Shown here: piece by piece, positions 9,763 through 20,760 of the stretch
How positions within the stretch are numbered: position 1 is the first letter of the stretch
How the letters are laid out: each line of letters opens with the position of its first letter
Assembly (NCBI RefSeq): GCF_037042905.1
Contig: NC_087258.1
Coordinates: 8,596,501 to 8,660,500, forward strand
DNA from: Lytechinus pictus
Lineage: Eukaryota; Echinodermata; Echinoidea; Temnopleuroida; Toxopneustidae
Direction: 5' to 3'
DNA length: 64,000 nucleotides
Program-made: the position numbers and the translations under genes
Notes under the pieces: generated by a model
What the model was told of the DNA's origin: nothing
Databases searched by the model: none
Seen by the model: only the letters and a program-made list of their open reading frames with translations

Positions 9763-10724
9763 GATATATATTCGAAAGTCCTGCACCTTGTACGTAAAAG
9801 AAGACTTGTATCGGAGGCTGTAACTATTCACACTGATCCTGTCAGCAGTAATGTGAAGTACTAAGTAGCATTCTTTGACCCACTTGAAATGAACAGAACA
9901 TCAGGTTTGTTAAATCTTTTAGGTGATTAAAGAGTGCTATAATGAGCCAAAGAATGCTAGTGAGTACCGGATGTGCTACGAATGTTCAATCTCTTATAAC
10001 TAGTGATGTGTCTTCGCTCTCCAGAAGGCTTGGCAAAAACTGACAAATGTATAAATGTGCTCATTATGATTGTGATATATGGAGTTGTAAAGAATGTACA
10101 TGTACAGATGATTGTAAATTGTGGTCCATTGTTTTATTACCTCTGTAATCTGCGCTGTGAAAGGTGTATGAAAATTCTATTCTGATTCATGAATGCAAAT
10201 GACCTACGTATACATGTATAGCCATTCTATATGATTTTTGTGACCTAAAGAAGCGAGCATGTCTAATGTGTTGATAATTCAATTCTAATTTATATTTTAT
10301 GACATGTTGGTGATACATTGTATATGGTGTTGATTTGCTGAAAGGAATATGACAGATTTGGTGTCACTGAATATGTAGCCAAATGATTGACCATATATAG
10401 ATCTATAAATGTATGTTTTGAACTTTTGATTGAGCCAATATTGTATGTATAGGTTTGATAATTGATTATTTGGGGTGTCATGTTGTATTTCATCTGTGGA
10501 TGAGGTGTGACGCTCGTTTCTCAGCAAAATGTATCTTCCATCCAGTATGTGTTTATTGAAATAATGTTGGACTTTGGAGAGTTGAACCATGCCTGATGAC
10601 AAAAAATGGGTTGGATTTGTATTAAGAGATGCAGATTGGTACTTTTCTGTCTGGATTGTGATATCATTTAGAAGAACGTCTGTAGATTTAATATCAGATT
10701 ATGTGAACATTTATGCAGTTGACA

Positions 10725-11445
10725 GAATGATGTTGTTGGAATGTTGGGAAAAAAATAAGATCTGTATTTTAAAATAGAAATGGTCATGTTTGGATTGTGC
10801 TGGCTGTCTTGGGGGTAAATATTGTGCAGATTTGATGAAAACTGTGCTCGTGATCTTGTAGGCCGATAATTTAGGTGGAGGCTGCAAGTTGTATATTTGC
10901 CTTTTCACACTACATAAGCGAAGTCTGATGCGGAAGACCAGCCGCCACCTATTCACTCCCTTCTTGCTTCAGTTGTCATTTTCTTTCATTGGTAAGGATT
11001 CGGTATGGGAATATACAACAAAAATTTTCCACCAAACATTTGTCTAGTAAAAAGAAAACAACAACTAAAGCAAGACAGAGTTTATTGGTGGTGACTGTTT
11101 CCTATTCACTGAGTATAGTTTTCAGCATCAGATGTATCGCTTATGACATGTGTAATGGCATCAGACTCGCAAAAGCAAAGACGACCTTCAGCCTCCACCT
11201 AGATTACAGGCTAATTATGGTGAAGTTGACAGACATTTTTTTATTGAAATTTGAAAGAAAAGAATTGCCATGGTGGTGTTGGAATGTTGAAACATATGTA
11301 TAAGAGCCATATTTTATATTATTATTCGGTATTTTCATGTTTGGTCATGATCATTGATTGATAAAAAATGTTCATGGTGTTGGAATGTTGAAACAAATAA
11401 GACATAGATAGTGATGGCTATGGTCATTTGTGGATTGATATATCT
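10725..11445. repeat. Dispersed motif GTTGGAATGTTGRAA...ATAAG, three copies
   Basis: Copies start near 10734, 11277 and 11381. Each is followed within 30-70 bases by ATGGTCATKTTTGGATTG or a variant. The first and second copies flank the MITE at 10868-11205. Confidence 0.55.
10868..11205. mobile_element. MITE with TAGGTGGAGGCTG terminal inverted repeats
   Basis: The left end AATTTAGGTGGAGGCTGCAA and the right end, read in reverse complement as AATCTAGGTGGAGGCTGAAG, are inverted copies. Further inward CATAAGCGA and AGTCTGATGC also recur inverted. No transposase frame is present. Confidence 0.75.
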
Positions 11446-12632
11446 TCAGAATGAACCTTACTATTTTACTGAACATTATAAATAGTGGTGTGATGCACTC
11501 TTGAAGTATGTAGATGTATGCATAGTGGTGTATTTTTTTTTTTCAAACTAAAAACAATAATGGCCAATGATTCTAAGCTAGATGCTACCCTTTATTAGTT
11601 CTAGCTTGAATTTATAACAAGACGCCATTTTTAGGAGATGTCTTTAAAGACAATTTACATTCAAACAAAAACCTGAGATTTGCGCAAGCCAAGCGTAGGA
11701 ATACAGATTACTAAATGAACCGGTCCATCATAAAAAAAATCTTAGTAAAGAAAAACAAAGGTCTGTTCTTTGCGTTGGATTGAACTGATGGTTTTATGGT
11801 GTGTATATAAAGAATACTATGTATATATGACCTCCCTTATAAAATTTGATGTCTGAATGTTTAATGATGCTGTTATTTTGTTTTTCTTTAGATTGAATGT
11901 GATGGTAGTTCATGCTTGATGATTTTGTGATACATCCTGTGTTTAAGGAAGTAGACTTACTTTTTTTTCATGGCACAAGCTTTGAGGAAGTGCCCTTGCC
12001 ACAAAGTACTTTCTGAAACATGACGTTATTAAAATGATAAACTACCAGTAGTGTGGATACTGAATATAAATTGAAAATCATTCTAGGGATTGAATAATAA
12101 CTCCAAAACTACTCATATGTAATATGTAAGGAGGAAAAATTTGAATATCCTTAATTTTTTCAATTCAGGGGAGGGGGAGTAGAAGTGAATACATTGTTTT
12201 AGACTTCCTAATATAATAAGTGGTGTTGCTGGTGTATTGTGCATTTTATTTTTAATCATTTTGTTTGTATTGTTTTTTTACTGAATGATAAAGTGGGTGT
12301 TTCAATGTTTACACATTGAATAATGTGTAGCCAGTTGTCTGAAAGGCCTGATTTTAGAGATGATTGTGGTAAGAAAAAAAAAAGTGATATAAAGAGTATG
12401 TTTTGTAAATTCTGTGTTCTCTGGTGAGTGTTTATGGCTAAATCATGTAATCTGTGATATTTAGTGTATTTGCTTGCTACTGCAGCACTGTAGTGCCAGA
12501 GCTTTTGTTTGAGTTTGTTAAACAATGTTTTGAATTGAATAGGCTTCATAAATGTCTTGTTGGAAAGTGATATGGTGTGTACTGTTTGTTTTTTTACTGT
12601 GATTTTTTATTGTGTGTGTGTTGAGACCATTT

Positions 12633-12800
12633 TGGATGAGTCATGGTCTAGTGGTTGTGATTTTTTTTAATCAGAGGGTCATGTGTTCAAATCCCATCCA
12701 TAGCATTAATTTCCTTCAGCAAGAATGTATCCCCAGGTGAAAAGGTTAAGTGGCAATAAACACTTGGGTGCTGTTTGCTGGAAAGGCAAGGGGTCGTAAA
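12633..12800 (+). mobile_element. tRNA-derived SINE (degenerate)
   Basis: An A-box-like CATGGTCTAGTGGTTGTGA is followed by a B-box-like GTCATGTGTTCAAATCCCA. The body contains CCCCAGGTGAAAAGG...TGGCAATAAACACTTGGGTGC. It resembles the head of the better preserved SINE at 15891 and brings an AATAAA at 12755. Confidence 0.65.
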
Positions 12801-13217
12801 TTATTTTTACCATCATTTTCATTGAATTTCCTTGAATATATGACCATTATTACTTTTGTCACATATGACTTGTATATGATTAATTAACTTGACCACCTAA
12901 TGTTAATCTCTACATGTCCACTGGTTGTTGATTCAAAAGGAATTAAAGGGAATTTGAGAGCCAACATTACACCAATAACAGTAAAATTTAACAAACACAA
13001 TTGAAGATGCCAGAAAAGGGATGCATCACAAAAGCATTTGAAGAGTGAACATTGTTTCCAAATAGTGCAGTGGGAAGTGAAATGGGCATTACTAGACAGT
13101 GGCATTTTAAGAAGCTTATGATGTTAGAATGTCAGAGGTGTGGACATTGAGGTAATAATGAAATTGTTACCTAGAGTATGAAGGGTCTTTTTTTTAAATG
13201 AATGTTGTTGATGAGTG

Positions 13218-13480
13218 CAGTGGCGTAATTAGCCAAAATAAGTGGAGAGGGGCAGACATGGGGAAAGGGGGGTTCTAAATAGTTGTGAGAAAGCAAAGCG
13301 AGTGCTCAAGCAAAATATTTGACCTTTGCATGAATGCATTAAAATTTTAGGTAGACTGAGATCCTATTCAGAAAATAATGTATTTCACCATGTTCCCTTT
13401 CATTTTCTTGCTTCTGTTTTTTTTTCTTGGTCATTTTTTTTTTGGGGGAGGGGGTCCATGCCCCCATTTATATGCCACTG
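13218..13480. mobile_element. hAT-like MITE, CAGTGGCGTA ends, near-perfect 8-bp target duplication
   Basis: The element begins CAGTGGCGTAATTAG and ends TTATATGCCACTG. The flanks GATGAGTG (13210-13217) and GTTGAGTG (13481-13488) match at 7 of 8 positions. CAGTGGCG ends with 8-bp duplications are the hAT signature. The interior has a T-run followed by a G-run and no coding frame. Confidence 0.85.
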
Positions 13481-13488
13481 GTTGAGTG

Positions 13489-14017
13489 CATATGTGTCCA
13501 TGATTATGAAGACGGTGTTTTGATATCTTGTTGAGAGAGCAAAGCAACCGACGGAGTAGAAAATTTAAAGACTGGGATGGGGGAGATCGCCCTTCAATGT
13601 TTTTTCAAGTAGGGAAAAAAAGTAAGAAAAAGAAAATGGATAAAAAGAGGAAAGAGTATGAAAAGGCGAGGCGTGGGCCATGTAATTTTAATACCATATA
13701 TTTAGAATTGCCCCAACCTCTTTCCTGTATACCCTTGGTCCCGTCACAGAATATTTGAGCCAATATATTAGAATCAGTTTCCAAATTGCATGCTTTGGAA
13801 GAAATGAAGAGACGGGGGGAGACATTAAAACATATTTGGCGGTACAGGTACAAATGTACAATTGCAATGTTTTTGTGAGAAAATGTCAGATTTGGGTGAA
13901 GATTTTGCACAAAATGTTTGATTTCATCATGTTATACCCTTCTTGCAGTTCAAAGTCGTATCAATTTTAAACATGGTTGAGTTGGGTTAATTGTGAAAAT
14001 GAAAAGTTCGACTGAAA
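13489..14017. other. No gene recognised
   Basis: The stretch holds a Lys-rich chance ORF around 13528-13758 and otherwise nondescript AT-rich DNA. No splice-flanked coding block, promoter or repeat could be supported. Confidence 0.5.
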
Positions 14018-14176
14018 TATATGACGGTGAAAATGGTGATGGTGACGACGACAATGCTTATGATGATGATGGTGGTGATGATGATAACGGCGACGACGAT
14101 AATGATGACGATGATGGTGATGATAATGGTGATGACGATAATGATGACGATGATGATAATGGAGATGATGATAATT
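14018..14176. repeat. (GAT/GAC/GGT)n trinucleotide microsatellite
   Basis: About fifty imperfect GAT, GAC, AAT and GGT triplets. Overlapping ORFs rich in Asp, Met or His are artefacts of the repeat. Confidence 0.95.
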
Positions 14177-14204
14177 TTGCACAAAATTCGTATTCAGTGG
14201 CTAA

Positions 14205-14319
14205 AGGGGCTTTCACAATTGCTCGTGCGATCGTTTGCGATCACTTAGTCACAATATAATTATGTTGCGCAGAATCGCAACGGTTGTAAGCAGTCGCACC
14301 GCCAATTGTGAAAGGGGCA
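14205..14319. mobile_element. Short MITE with GGGGCTTTCACAATTG ends
   Basis: The left end GGGGCTTTCACAATTGCTCG and the right end, reverse complemented as GCCCCTTTCACAATTGGCGG, form an inverted repeat, with GTGCGAYYG continuing in both arms. It directly follows the microsatellite. Confidence 0.75.
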
Positions 14320-14806
14320 TGTTTGATTGCATGAATACATCATCCTACATGTGATTTTCTTTGTGCAGCCCCAGCTCAGCTAGCAGCGAATGTATTAAAG
14401 AAAAAACAAAGAGAATCGACCGTATCGGTTTTATTAGGCCTATCACAATCGACTTTTAAACAACGATTCTGATTTAGTTGATAGATAATATGTTGGAACT
14501 ATTTAAAATGCCCGTCTCCAATGGAAATCAGTCTTTGAATTGTAAGGGCTTTTTAACCGTTTATAAATAAAATCAATCTTATCTTATCATCAATAATCTT
14601 GAATGGTTATTCACTGCCATCTTATGATTGGTATACATTTTGGTTATGAGCCCTAATCGATTTCTTAGTGGGGGCAAGATTATGGATTTTTCACGAAAAA
14701 GAATATTATCCCTTCATCTATGGACATTGTCATCAATTTTTCTGTGCCGTGATGAATGGAAGATCTGCGGACCCCCTGAAGTGGCATGACTTGTTTATAA
14801 AATGAT
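14320..14806. other. No gene recognised
   Basis: AT-rich sequence with an AATAAA at 14566 on the plus strand. No coding or repeat structure could be supported. Confidence 0.45.
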
Positions 14807-14963
14807 TTTCCAAACTCGCTTCCATTGACTAAACTCGTTCCCTCGACTTACTAGCACTTTCCCACAACGACTTGCCGTAAGTTACGATCGAACGAGTTAC
14901 TAAGCCGAGGGAACGACTTAAGTCGAGGGAATGGGTATGTCGTCGTGTTGACGAGTTTTGAAA
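14807..14963. mobile_element. Palindromic segment with CTCGTTCCCTCGACTTA motifs, MITE-like
   Basis: CAAACTCGCTTCC...CTCGTTCCCTCGACTTA on the left is mirrored by AAGTCGAGGGAAT...GACGAGTTTTG on the right, and a second inverted pair (CCGAGGGAACGAC) lies inside. Some CpG-containing motifs recur four times in about 150 bases. Confidence 0.6.
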
Positions 14964-15467
14964 AATTAATATCAAGTCAGCTCAGCATGGGCGGATCCAG
15001 CTTTTGTCAATAAAAGGGGGCGGAAACATACATTAAAGGTTTTAAAATTTCGTTGGTTTGTTGGGGGCTAGTCCTAAAGACTGACGTTCAAGCAAATGTT
15101 GGCTTAATTTTCATGAGGAAGATTAGATATCTCATAAGGCCTAAAGAAAAAAACGCGAGCGCGAAGCGCAAGCTAATTATCCTAATATTCCATTTTAGCC
15201 TATTAAGGCCTCCCCCCCCCCCCTGATCCGACTATGCATATCAAAACTCTTCTAATCAAACAATTTGTTTTTTAATTGCACATCATAGTCCCAATTCATG
15301 TGAATTATCGTATCCCTTTAATATTAAAAAGATATAAGGCGAATACATGTAGGCTAGCTTTCTCAATGTACATGGTGTAGATATAATTTGTCCTTACTCA
15401 TGATTAAAGCAATTAATGATCAGGTTGTCATTTGTTTGTTCAAAAGTACATATATATGTTTCCATAT

Positions 15468-15585
15468 TCGGGGGGCGGGCACTTCCATTTACGAGTGGAT
15501 ACCAGGCGTGACCATGGGGTTTCGAAAAGCACCCTAAACAAGTATATTCCATATTCTGAAAATGCACCCCTTAAAAGTATTGGCA
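15468..15585 (-). repeat. Inverted fragment of dispersed repeat family A
   Basis: GGGCGGGCACTTCCATTTAC...GAGTGGATACCAGG is the reverse complement of the ends of the copies at 17935-18118 and 20333-20518. It is followed by CATGGGGTTTCGAAAAGCAC...ATTCTGAAAATGCACCCC, which contains two similar CACCC phrases. Confidence 0.6.
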
Positions 15586-15587
15586 CA

Positions 15588-16312
15588 CTGTTAAAAATAA
15601 TTTAAACAACGCTGTTTACTATGTAAATCGCACAGTAGTTTTTTAAACATTTAAAGTGTTTAAAATCTTATACAACAAAGTTTATATTCAAATATTTAAG
15701 GAGCCGTGGTTTTAGTTATTTATTCATTTTATTTCAAATATTTAAAAGAATGGTAGCCCAATCAGCAACAAGCTGGTTTTCTTTGGGGCCCTTCGTAACA
15801 AACTCAAATATCAAACATGGTGACATATTCAAATATAAACAAAGAATAGAGTATATCAAATAATAAAATAATCATAATTAACTATTGAAAATAGTGGTTA
15901 TGACTCTCGCTTGTAAACACTTAACAGAGGGTCGTGTGTTCGAATCCCACCGCGGTCTGGCGTCCTTTGGCAAGGTGTTAATCCACACTTTGCCACTCTC
16001 GACCCAGGTGCTAAATGGGTACCCGGTAGGATGTGAAAGTCATTGTAGCTGGCCAGTACTGAGTGCGCCTCACCGGCGACTGACTGGAATACTCCCCAGG
16101 GAGTGAAGGATTGCACACATTATGTGTGGGAATGACTGATTGAATCCGATGACCGGGGTAATAATATTTCTGTAAAGCTCTTAGACACGTCGTTCCGATG
16201 TATTAAGCGCTATATGTAAATCTGATTATTATTATTATTATCAATAATTTAAGCATGGTTGTTTAAGATTTTAAACACTTGTTTAAACTGTTTAAACAAT
16301 TACTGTTTTCCT
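15588..16312. repeat. Inverted pair of TTTAAAC-rich repeats flanking the SINE
   Basis: The motif TTGTTTAAGATTTTAAACAC lies on the plus strand at about 16259. A reverse-complement version (GTGTTTAAAATCTTATACAACAAAG) lies at about 15656-15680. Related copies lie at 41934-41995 and 43008-43066. The arrangement suggests a TIR element that received the SINE. Confidence 0.5.
15891..16241 (+). mobile_element. tRNA-derived SINE with (ATT)n tail, well preserved
   Basis: The A box lies in ATAGTGGTTATGACTCTCGC and the B box in GGTCGTGTGTTCGAATCCCA. A body of about 270 bases contains GGCAAGGTGTTAATCCACAC and GCTCTTAGACACGTCGTTCC. The 3' end reads TAAGCGCTATATGTAAATC followed by ATT repeats. This is the polymerase III-promoted SINE organisation; mobilisation would need a partner LINE sharing the tail. 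Confidence 0.85.
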
Positions 16313-16520
16313 ACAAAGTGCTTGAAATATAGAGCTGAAATTTACTCTTTTTTTCAGATCGGAATATCAAATAGTTTAAGCTCGCTTTGATTTTCATTAT
16401 AAAAGATGAATTTAGAATGCCTAAATTCTAGGTCTAAATATGAAACGCGCGTGCATGTTCGTTCAGATACTCAACTTGTTCTCTATTTAAATCATCCAGT
16501 TTCAGATCACAATATCAACA

Positions 16521-17215
16521 ATTTTCTGCTCGCGCTTTGTGCTCGCATTATTAATGTAGGAAGATTCCCTATTACTTATTATTTTCATGACTTACAAAAC
16601 ATAAATATAGTGTCCCCTCTTTAGGTCTAAATCTCGATTTTTTCCGCTCGTGCTTCGCGCTCGCATCAATTGTTTAGTTATATACCTATCCCGTTTACGA
16701 TTACAAAAAATGATTAAAATTTTATATTCTTTATGTAGAAATGTCAAAAGTTTTCAGCTCGCGCTTGCATTATTTGATCGTTGAAATATTTAATGTCATC
16801 ATGGCTAAGTGCAAGCAGTCCTTAACAGGTACCTTTTTGATCAGTTCAAAACATATACAAGTTTTCTGCTCGCGCTCTGCGCTCGCATTATTAATGTAAG
16901 GAAGATATCCCCACTTACTCATCCTTTTCATGATTTACAAAACTTGAATAAATTGTCTCGTTCAGTAGGTCTAAATCTCGAAATTTTCCGCTCGCGCTTG
17001 CATCAATTGTTTAGTTATATACCTATTCTGTTTAAGTTACAAAAAGTGCTTAGAATTTTCTTTCCTTGGGTAAAATTGTTAAAAGTTTCAGCTCGCGCTC
17101 GCATTATTTGATTTTTAAAAATGTAACGTCTTCATTCATGGCTACCTGCAAGCAGTCTTTAACAGGTACCTTTTCCATCAGTTTATTTCTGCTCGCGCTT
17201 CACGTTCGTAGTAAT
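16521..17215. repeat. About 340-bp tandem duplication with GCTCGCGCT motifs
   Basis: TTTTCTGCTCGCGCTYTGYGCTCGCATTATTAATGTA starts near 16522 and again near 16862, with a third partial start near 17184. TTTAGTTATATACCTATYC, AGTCYTTAACAGGTACCTTT and TCAGCTCGCGCTYGCATTAT recur at the same offsets. The units have drifted by substitutions and small indels. Confidence 0.8.
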
Positions 17216-17518
17216 TATTTTATTTGCACACACATTTTCAGGATAACAAACATTGCTCAGAATTTTCAAAATTTTAGGAAAAATATACACAAGATTTAAA
17301 AAAAAAATAGTTCGCGCTCGCATTATATAAATAAGGATTATGATATTATATATTTATGTTTATTCATAAGAATAAAGCTGAGAAGTGACTATTAGGACTA
17401 CCCCTTCAAAGAAACCAAAAATCATCTTCGAGCGGCCGAACGGAGAAAATATGGCTGAAAAAATTCCGCCCCCCCCCCCCCCCTATCGGCGAAGGCTGGA
17501 TCCGCCCCTGCATATAGT

Positions 17519-17836
17519 ATTCAACAATGCTAATTCCACATGTTTAGGGAGGAATTAATCGTTGTATCACTTGACAATGAGGAGAAAATTAGAATATTTC
17601 ATATTTCATATAATAAAAATCAAAAGAAATAGTGAGTTGATGACGTCATAGTCTCATCATTAGCATACCAGCCAGGATGTGCATATAACTGTTTTGTGAA
17701 AAAACTTTGCAAAACTTTAAAATGTCATAACTTTCTTATTTTACATCCGATTTTGATGAAATTTTCAGTGTTATGCTTGTTGGATTTTTCTCTTTTTATT
17801 CAAATCATTTTTTGTTGGGGTTGACTTGTCCTTTAA
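17519..17836. mobile_element. Right half of a TTAA-type MITE
   Basis: The sequence matches the second half of the complete copy at 44988-45583 (TTCCACATGTTTAGGGAGGA, CAAAAGAAATAGTGAGTTGA) and ends TTGACTTGTCCTTTAA at 17836. It contains the CRE-like palindrome TGACGTCA at 17641. Its left half is missing; it begins just after the hAT-like composite ends. Confidence 0.8.
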
Positions 17837-17934
17837 CATTGGGGCCGCATTGGGGTAAGTACCGCCCCACCTTCCACACCTCGCTCAAATCTCAATAAGT
17901 ACATCCTTTATAATTATATAAAGCATTTCAGTTT

Positions 17935-18118
17935 TTTATACCCTCGCAAATTTGACCGTAAACACATAGATTTCCAAGCGAAATATACACCCCTTTTTCA
18001 GTATTTTAAGTGTTTTTGACATCCTACGTACGTAACATGCCCAATCTTGAAAAAGAGACCCTTTTACGCGTTTCTTTGGTCGCACCTGGTATCCATTCGT
18101 TAATGGAAGTGGCTCCGG
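17935..18118 (+). repeat. Dispersed repeat family A, copy 1
   Basis: Shared with 20333-20518: GTTTCCAAG/GATTTCCAAGCGAAATATACACCC, GTGTTTTTGACATCCTACGTACGTAAC, CAATCTTGAAAAAGAGA and TGGTATCCATTCGTTAATGGAAGTG (phrases drifted). The TACGTACGTA palindrome is notable. Confidence 0.7.
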
Positions 18119-20332
18119 GTTTCCATAGCAACATGCATAACGCACTGTGCAATTAACATGATTAAGGACAGAATAGTTCTGCAGTCCAAGTTACAATATT
18201 TAAATAGGATGGGCCTATTAATATAAGAGAGGAAATAAATATTTCTGTTTTAGGTCGTCTCGACCCCCCCCCCCCCCCATAAAATACAGTACGCGTTCCC
18301 CGCCCCCTGATAATGATCTCTTCTAAAAATGGGCTACTTGTATGCCACAATGTGATCTTGGCACACACTGTATACAACATAATCTCCCTTTACGAGCTAG
18401 GGGACTCCCCCTGAAGGAATCTACAGAGGAAACATCTTCAACATAATTAAACCAAGGAGTTCCTTGATCACGTAATATATCAATTTAATTCATTCAAAAG
18501 GGAAACTGTGCGAGAGGGGCCTTGACTCAAAGCATGTTTAGGGGTGGGGTGGTAACCCGGGAGTGGTAATCGCAATCGCCATCAGTTCTCATGGTCCTCT
18601 CAATCTGTCTTCCCGCCTACCTGTGTGCTACGTGGTTCATTTATCTATGATAATTTCATGAAGGAATCCACTAAGTGCCTACAATGTCGCCTCCCCACGC
18701 ATACACTAAAAAATTGGTTGTTTGAGGTTAGCGATACAAATCGCCTACAGACCTTGAAATTCATATTTTCTCTTTCTGAAAATTCACGATTAGATGGCTT
18801 CGTAATTTTATGATTAATCTCGAGCTCGCATTTACGTTCATGTGAATGCCATCACACGAGTTAGCAATATACACGCGACCTGCTCTACGGCCAGTAAAGT
18901 GTATTGCCTTATATATACAAGGAAATAATAATTAGCTACTGCACGGGTATGACAGTGCAGTAGTCATCACACATGTAGGTTTAGACGTCTTTTATTATAT
19001 ACAGTCGATTGACAAATTGTACATTCATCACTCAACGTGGTTCTGCATGAGATCATATTGCAAGGTGTTTCGATATCTCTCTCAAGATACACCGAGTTAT
19101 ATCAGCAACAGAGTGTTGCGGTTTTTCAAATCTGTGAACCTCTCTCGTGACGCCGCCGCAGCGATCAGATGTTCTTCTTGACCGATTGTACTCGCGCTGT
19201 CTGGATAAAGTCCAACCCCGTAACAATGGGAATACGCGATAAACAAGATAACGGGTTTAAAAATCTCAGCATATTTAGAGTTTTAATCCCATGCTGTTAA
19301 TTTGGTGCATTGATGATGGTTGCCCCTGTGGTAAGGACGTGGAGACACAAGGGTGTGAGTTTTTACAAAAGGACGCATGGAGTTGGTGCGAGAGACGGAC
19401 GGTGGCTTCGATTCATAAGAAATTTGTTGAGGTGACGCCCGGAGGTGACGTCATCAGTGGTCATCTATCGTTATTCTTTCCCACGAAGTCTTCCTTCCGT
19501 TATTTGATTTGTTTCACCGTTTTACGTTTATCATGTGCCCTTGCATTTTGCCATCGTGGCCTGACCCAATGAATGCCGATGTATCGAGCACCAATACATC
19601 GACTTAGCTAATCAGCAAAGAACCTTAATTATCTGATGCATCTAAAAAGGTACCATGAACGTGTGCTAAACAAGTAACAGAGTTTGGAGAACAACCAGTG
19701 GCAAAAGTTTATACGTCATTGTCGAATAACAGGAAAATACAATGCAGAAATAACAAAGGACTCCCAGCCACGGACCTACACATGTATGGTAAACTATACT
19801 CGGCCTCATGCAGAATTATGTTTGATGAACTATAAACAACAGTTTCTGTGAACTATTGTAACGCAACCCAAGGAACAAAATAAGCCTGTGTGAAGTTCAT
19901 ATGATATATGAGCATATTAGTGGAAATAAACTACAGTAGCGCATAATAAAAAGACGTATATGTATGCACGTGGGAACTATATATAGTTCTACTTATTTAC
20001 CTACACGAAATGAACTCTCTAACGGGAAACTATAGCTTCTAAAGTTTAAAGAGATATTATTTCCACGAGAGAGGATCACAGGGTTAATTTATATATGAAC
20101 AATGGTCGTCAGGATGATACCGAGGATGATTGCGAGGGTGGTGTCGATGGTTTGTGTGCTCGTCAGACGGGTGGGGAGGAGAACGAGGAGGAGGAGCGGT
20201 TGCAAATATACCAGGATCGGCAACGGCGGGTATGTTTTCATGATTATGATTAGTGATTATGTAATATAGATTAGACTCAATCACCGTTGGCCTGTGATAA
20301 AGGGGCGCTTGTCCACACCCCGCCCCTCCCAC
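18119..20332. other. No gene recognised
   Basis: The stretch contains a C14 tract near 18266. A modest ORF at 19291-19572 (start MLLIWCIDDGCPCGKD) is GC-richer than its surroundings and contains GTGACGTCATCA at about 19446, so it could be part of a promoter or non-coding RNA. It lacks recognisable domains and flanking splice evidence. The rest is AT-rich spacer. Confidence 0.45.
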
Positions 20333-20518
20333 GAGTCCACGAGTTTCCAAGTGATAGACTTGACCCGAGCGAAATGTATACCCTTTTTTCATTTTTTAAT
20401 CGTTTTTGACACCCTTACTACGTTACGTACGTAACGTGCCCTATCTTGAAAAAGAGATCATTTTTACGTGTTTTTGGTCACGCATGGTATCCACTCGTCA
20501 ATGGAAGTGCCCCCCCCC
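20333..20518 (+). repeat. Dispersed repeat family A, copy 2
   Basis: Closely follows copy 1 in order and spacing: GAGCGAAATGTATACCC, TTTTTGACACCCTTACTACG, TACGTACGTAACGTGCCC, TCTTGAAAAAGAGA and TGGTATCCACTCGTCAATGG, then a C-run. Confidence 0.7.
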
Positions 20519-20611
20519 TCCCCGAGACTTGATCTAACGGATAGAGCAAACGGAATACTCATATGACTCCCTCCCACATCCTAGCTACACACAGCCTCTA
20601 GGGGAGGGGCG

Positions 20612-20760
20612 CCGTTTCAAGAATATTTTTGTCCGACGAGTTGTCGGATCCCACAACTTTCCTTCATTTTGATTGGCTGAGAAGTGCTGTTACTATGGTA
20701 ACTGTCGGATAAAACATGACTTGTAGGATAAAACGTCCGACAAGTCCTTTCATGAAACAC
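20612..20760. mobile_element. Short MITE family B, copy 1
   Basis: GTTTCAAGAATATTTTTGTC on the left and GACAAGTCCTTTCATGAAAC on the right are inverted, and TGTCGGAT boxes recur inside. A second copy lies at 49048-49206, sharing the core GATTGGCTGAGAAGTGCTGT and TACTATGGTAACTGTCGGAT. Confidence 0.8.

Larger units (their letters stand above)
9091..12632 (+). other. T/G-rich tract, probable distal TARDBP 3' UTR or readthrough region
   Basis: Outside the two MITEs the plus strand is strikingly rich in T and G and poor in C for more than 3 kb. This asymmetry is typical of transcribed non-coding DNA on this strand and includes GU-rich patches such as GGTGTGGTACCTATACATGTGTGGTGC split around 9664-9688 and TGTGTGTGTGTTGAG near 12610. 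TDP-43 proteins bind UG-rich RNA, and vertebrate TARDBP autoregulates through its own long 3' UTR. All short ORFs here look random. Confidence 0.4.
14986..17510. mobile_element. Composite hAT-like element, GGGCGGATCCAGC ends, with nested inserts
   Basis: The left end CATGGGCGGATCCAGC and the right end GCTGGATCCGCCCCTG (17495-17510) are inverted. The inner sides carry G- and C-runs. The interior holds GCGAGCGCGAAGCGCAAGC-type motifs, a SINE, a fragment of another repeat and a 340-bp tandem duplication. No transposase frame was found. The flanking 8-mers do not match, so the insertion is old or the ends are eroded. Confidence 0.65.

Noticed and set aside
13993..14259. Asp-rich, Met-rich and His-rich ORFs
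   Set aside because: Three frames and both strands are open only because of the GAT/GAC microsatellite.
19291..19572. 93-codon ORF with several Cys residues (MLLIWCIDDGCPCGKD)
   Set aside because: No domain, no signal peptide logic and no exon boundaries; retained only as a note in the spacer entry.
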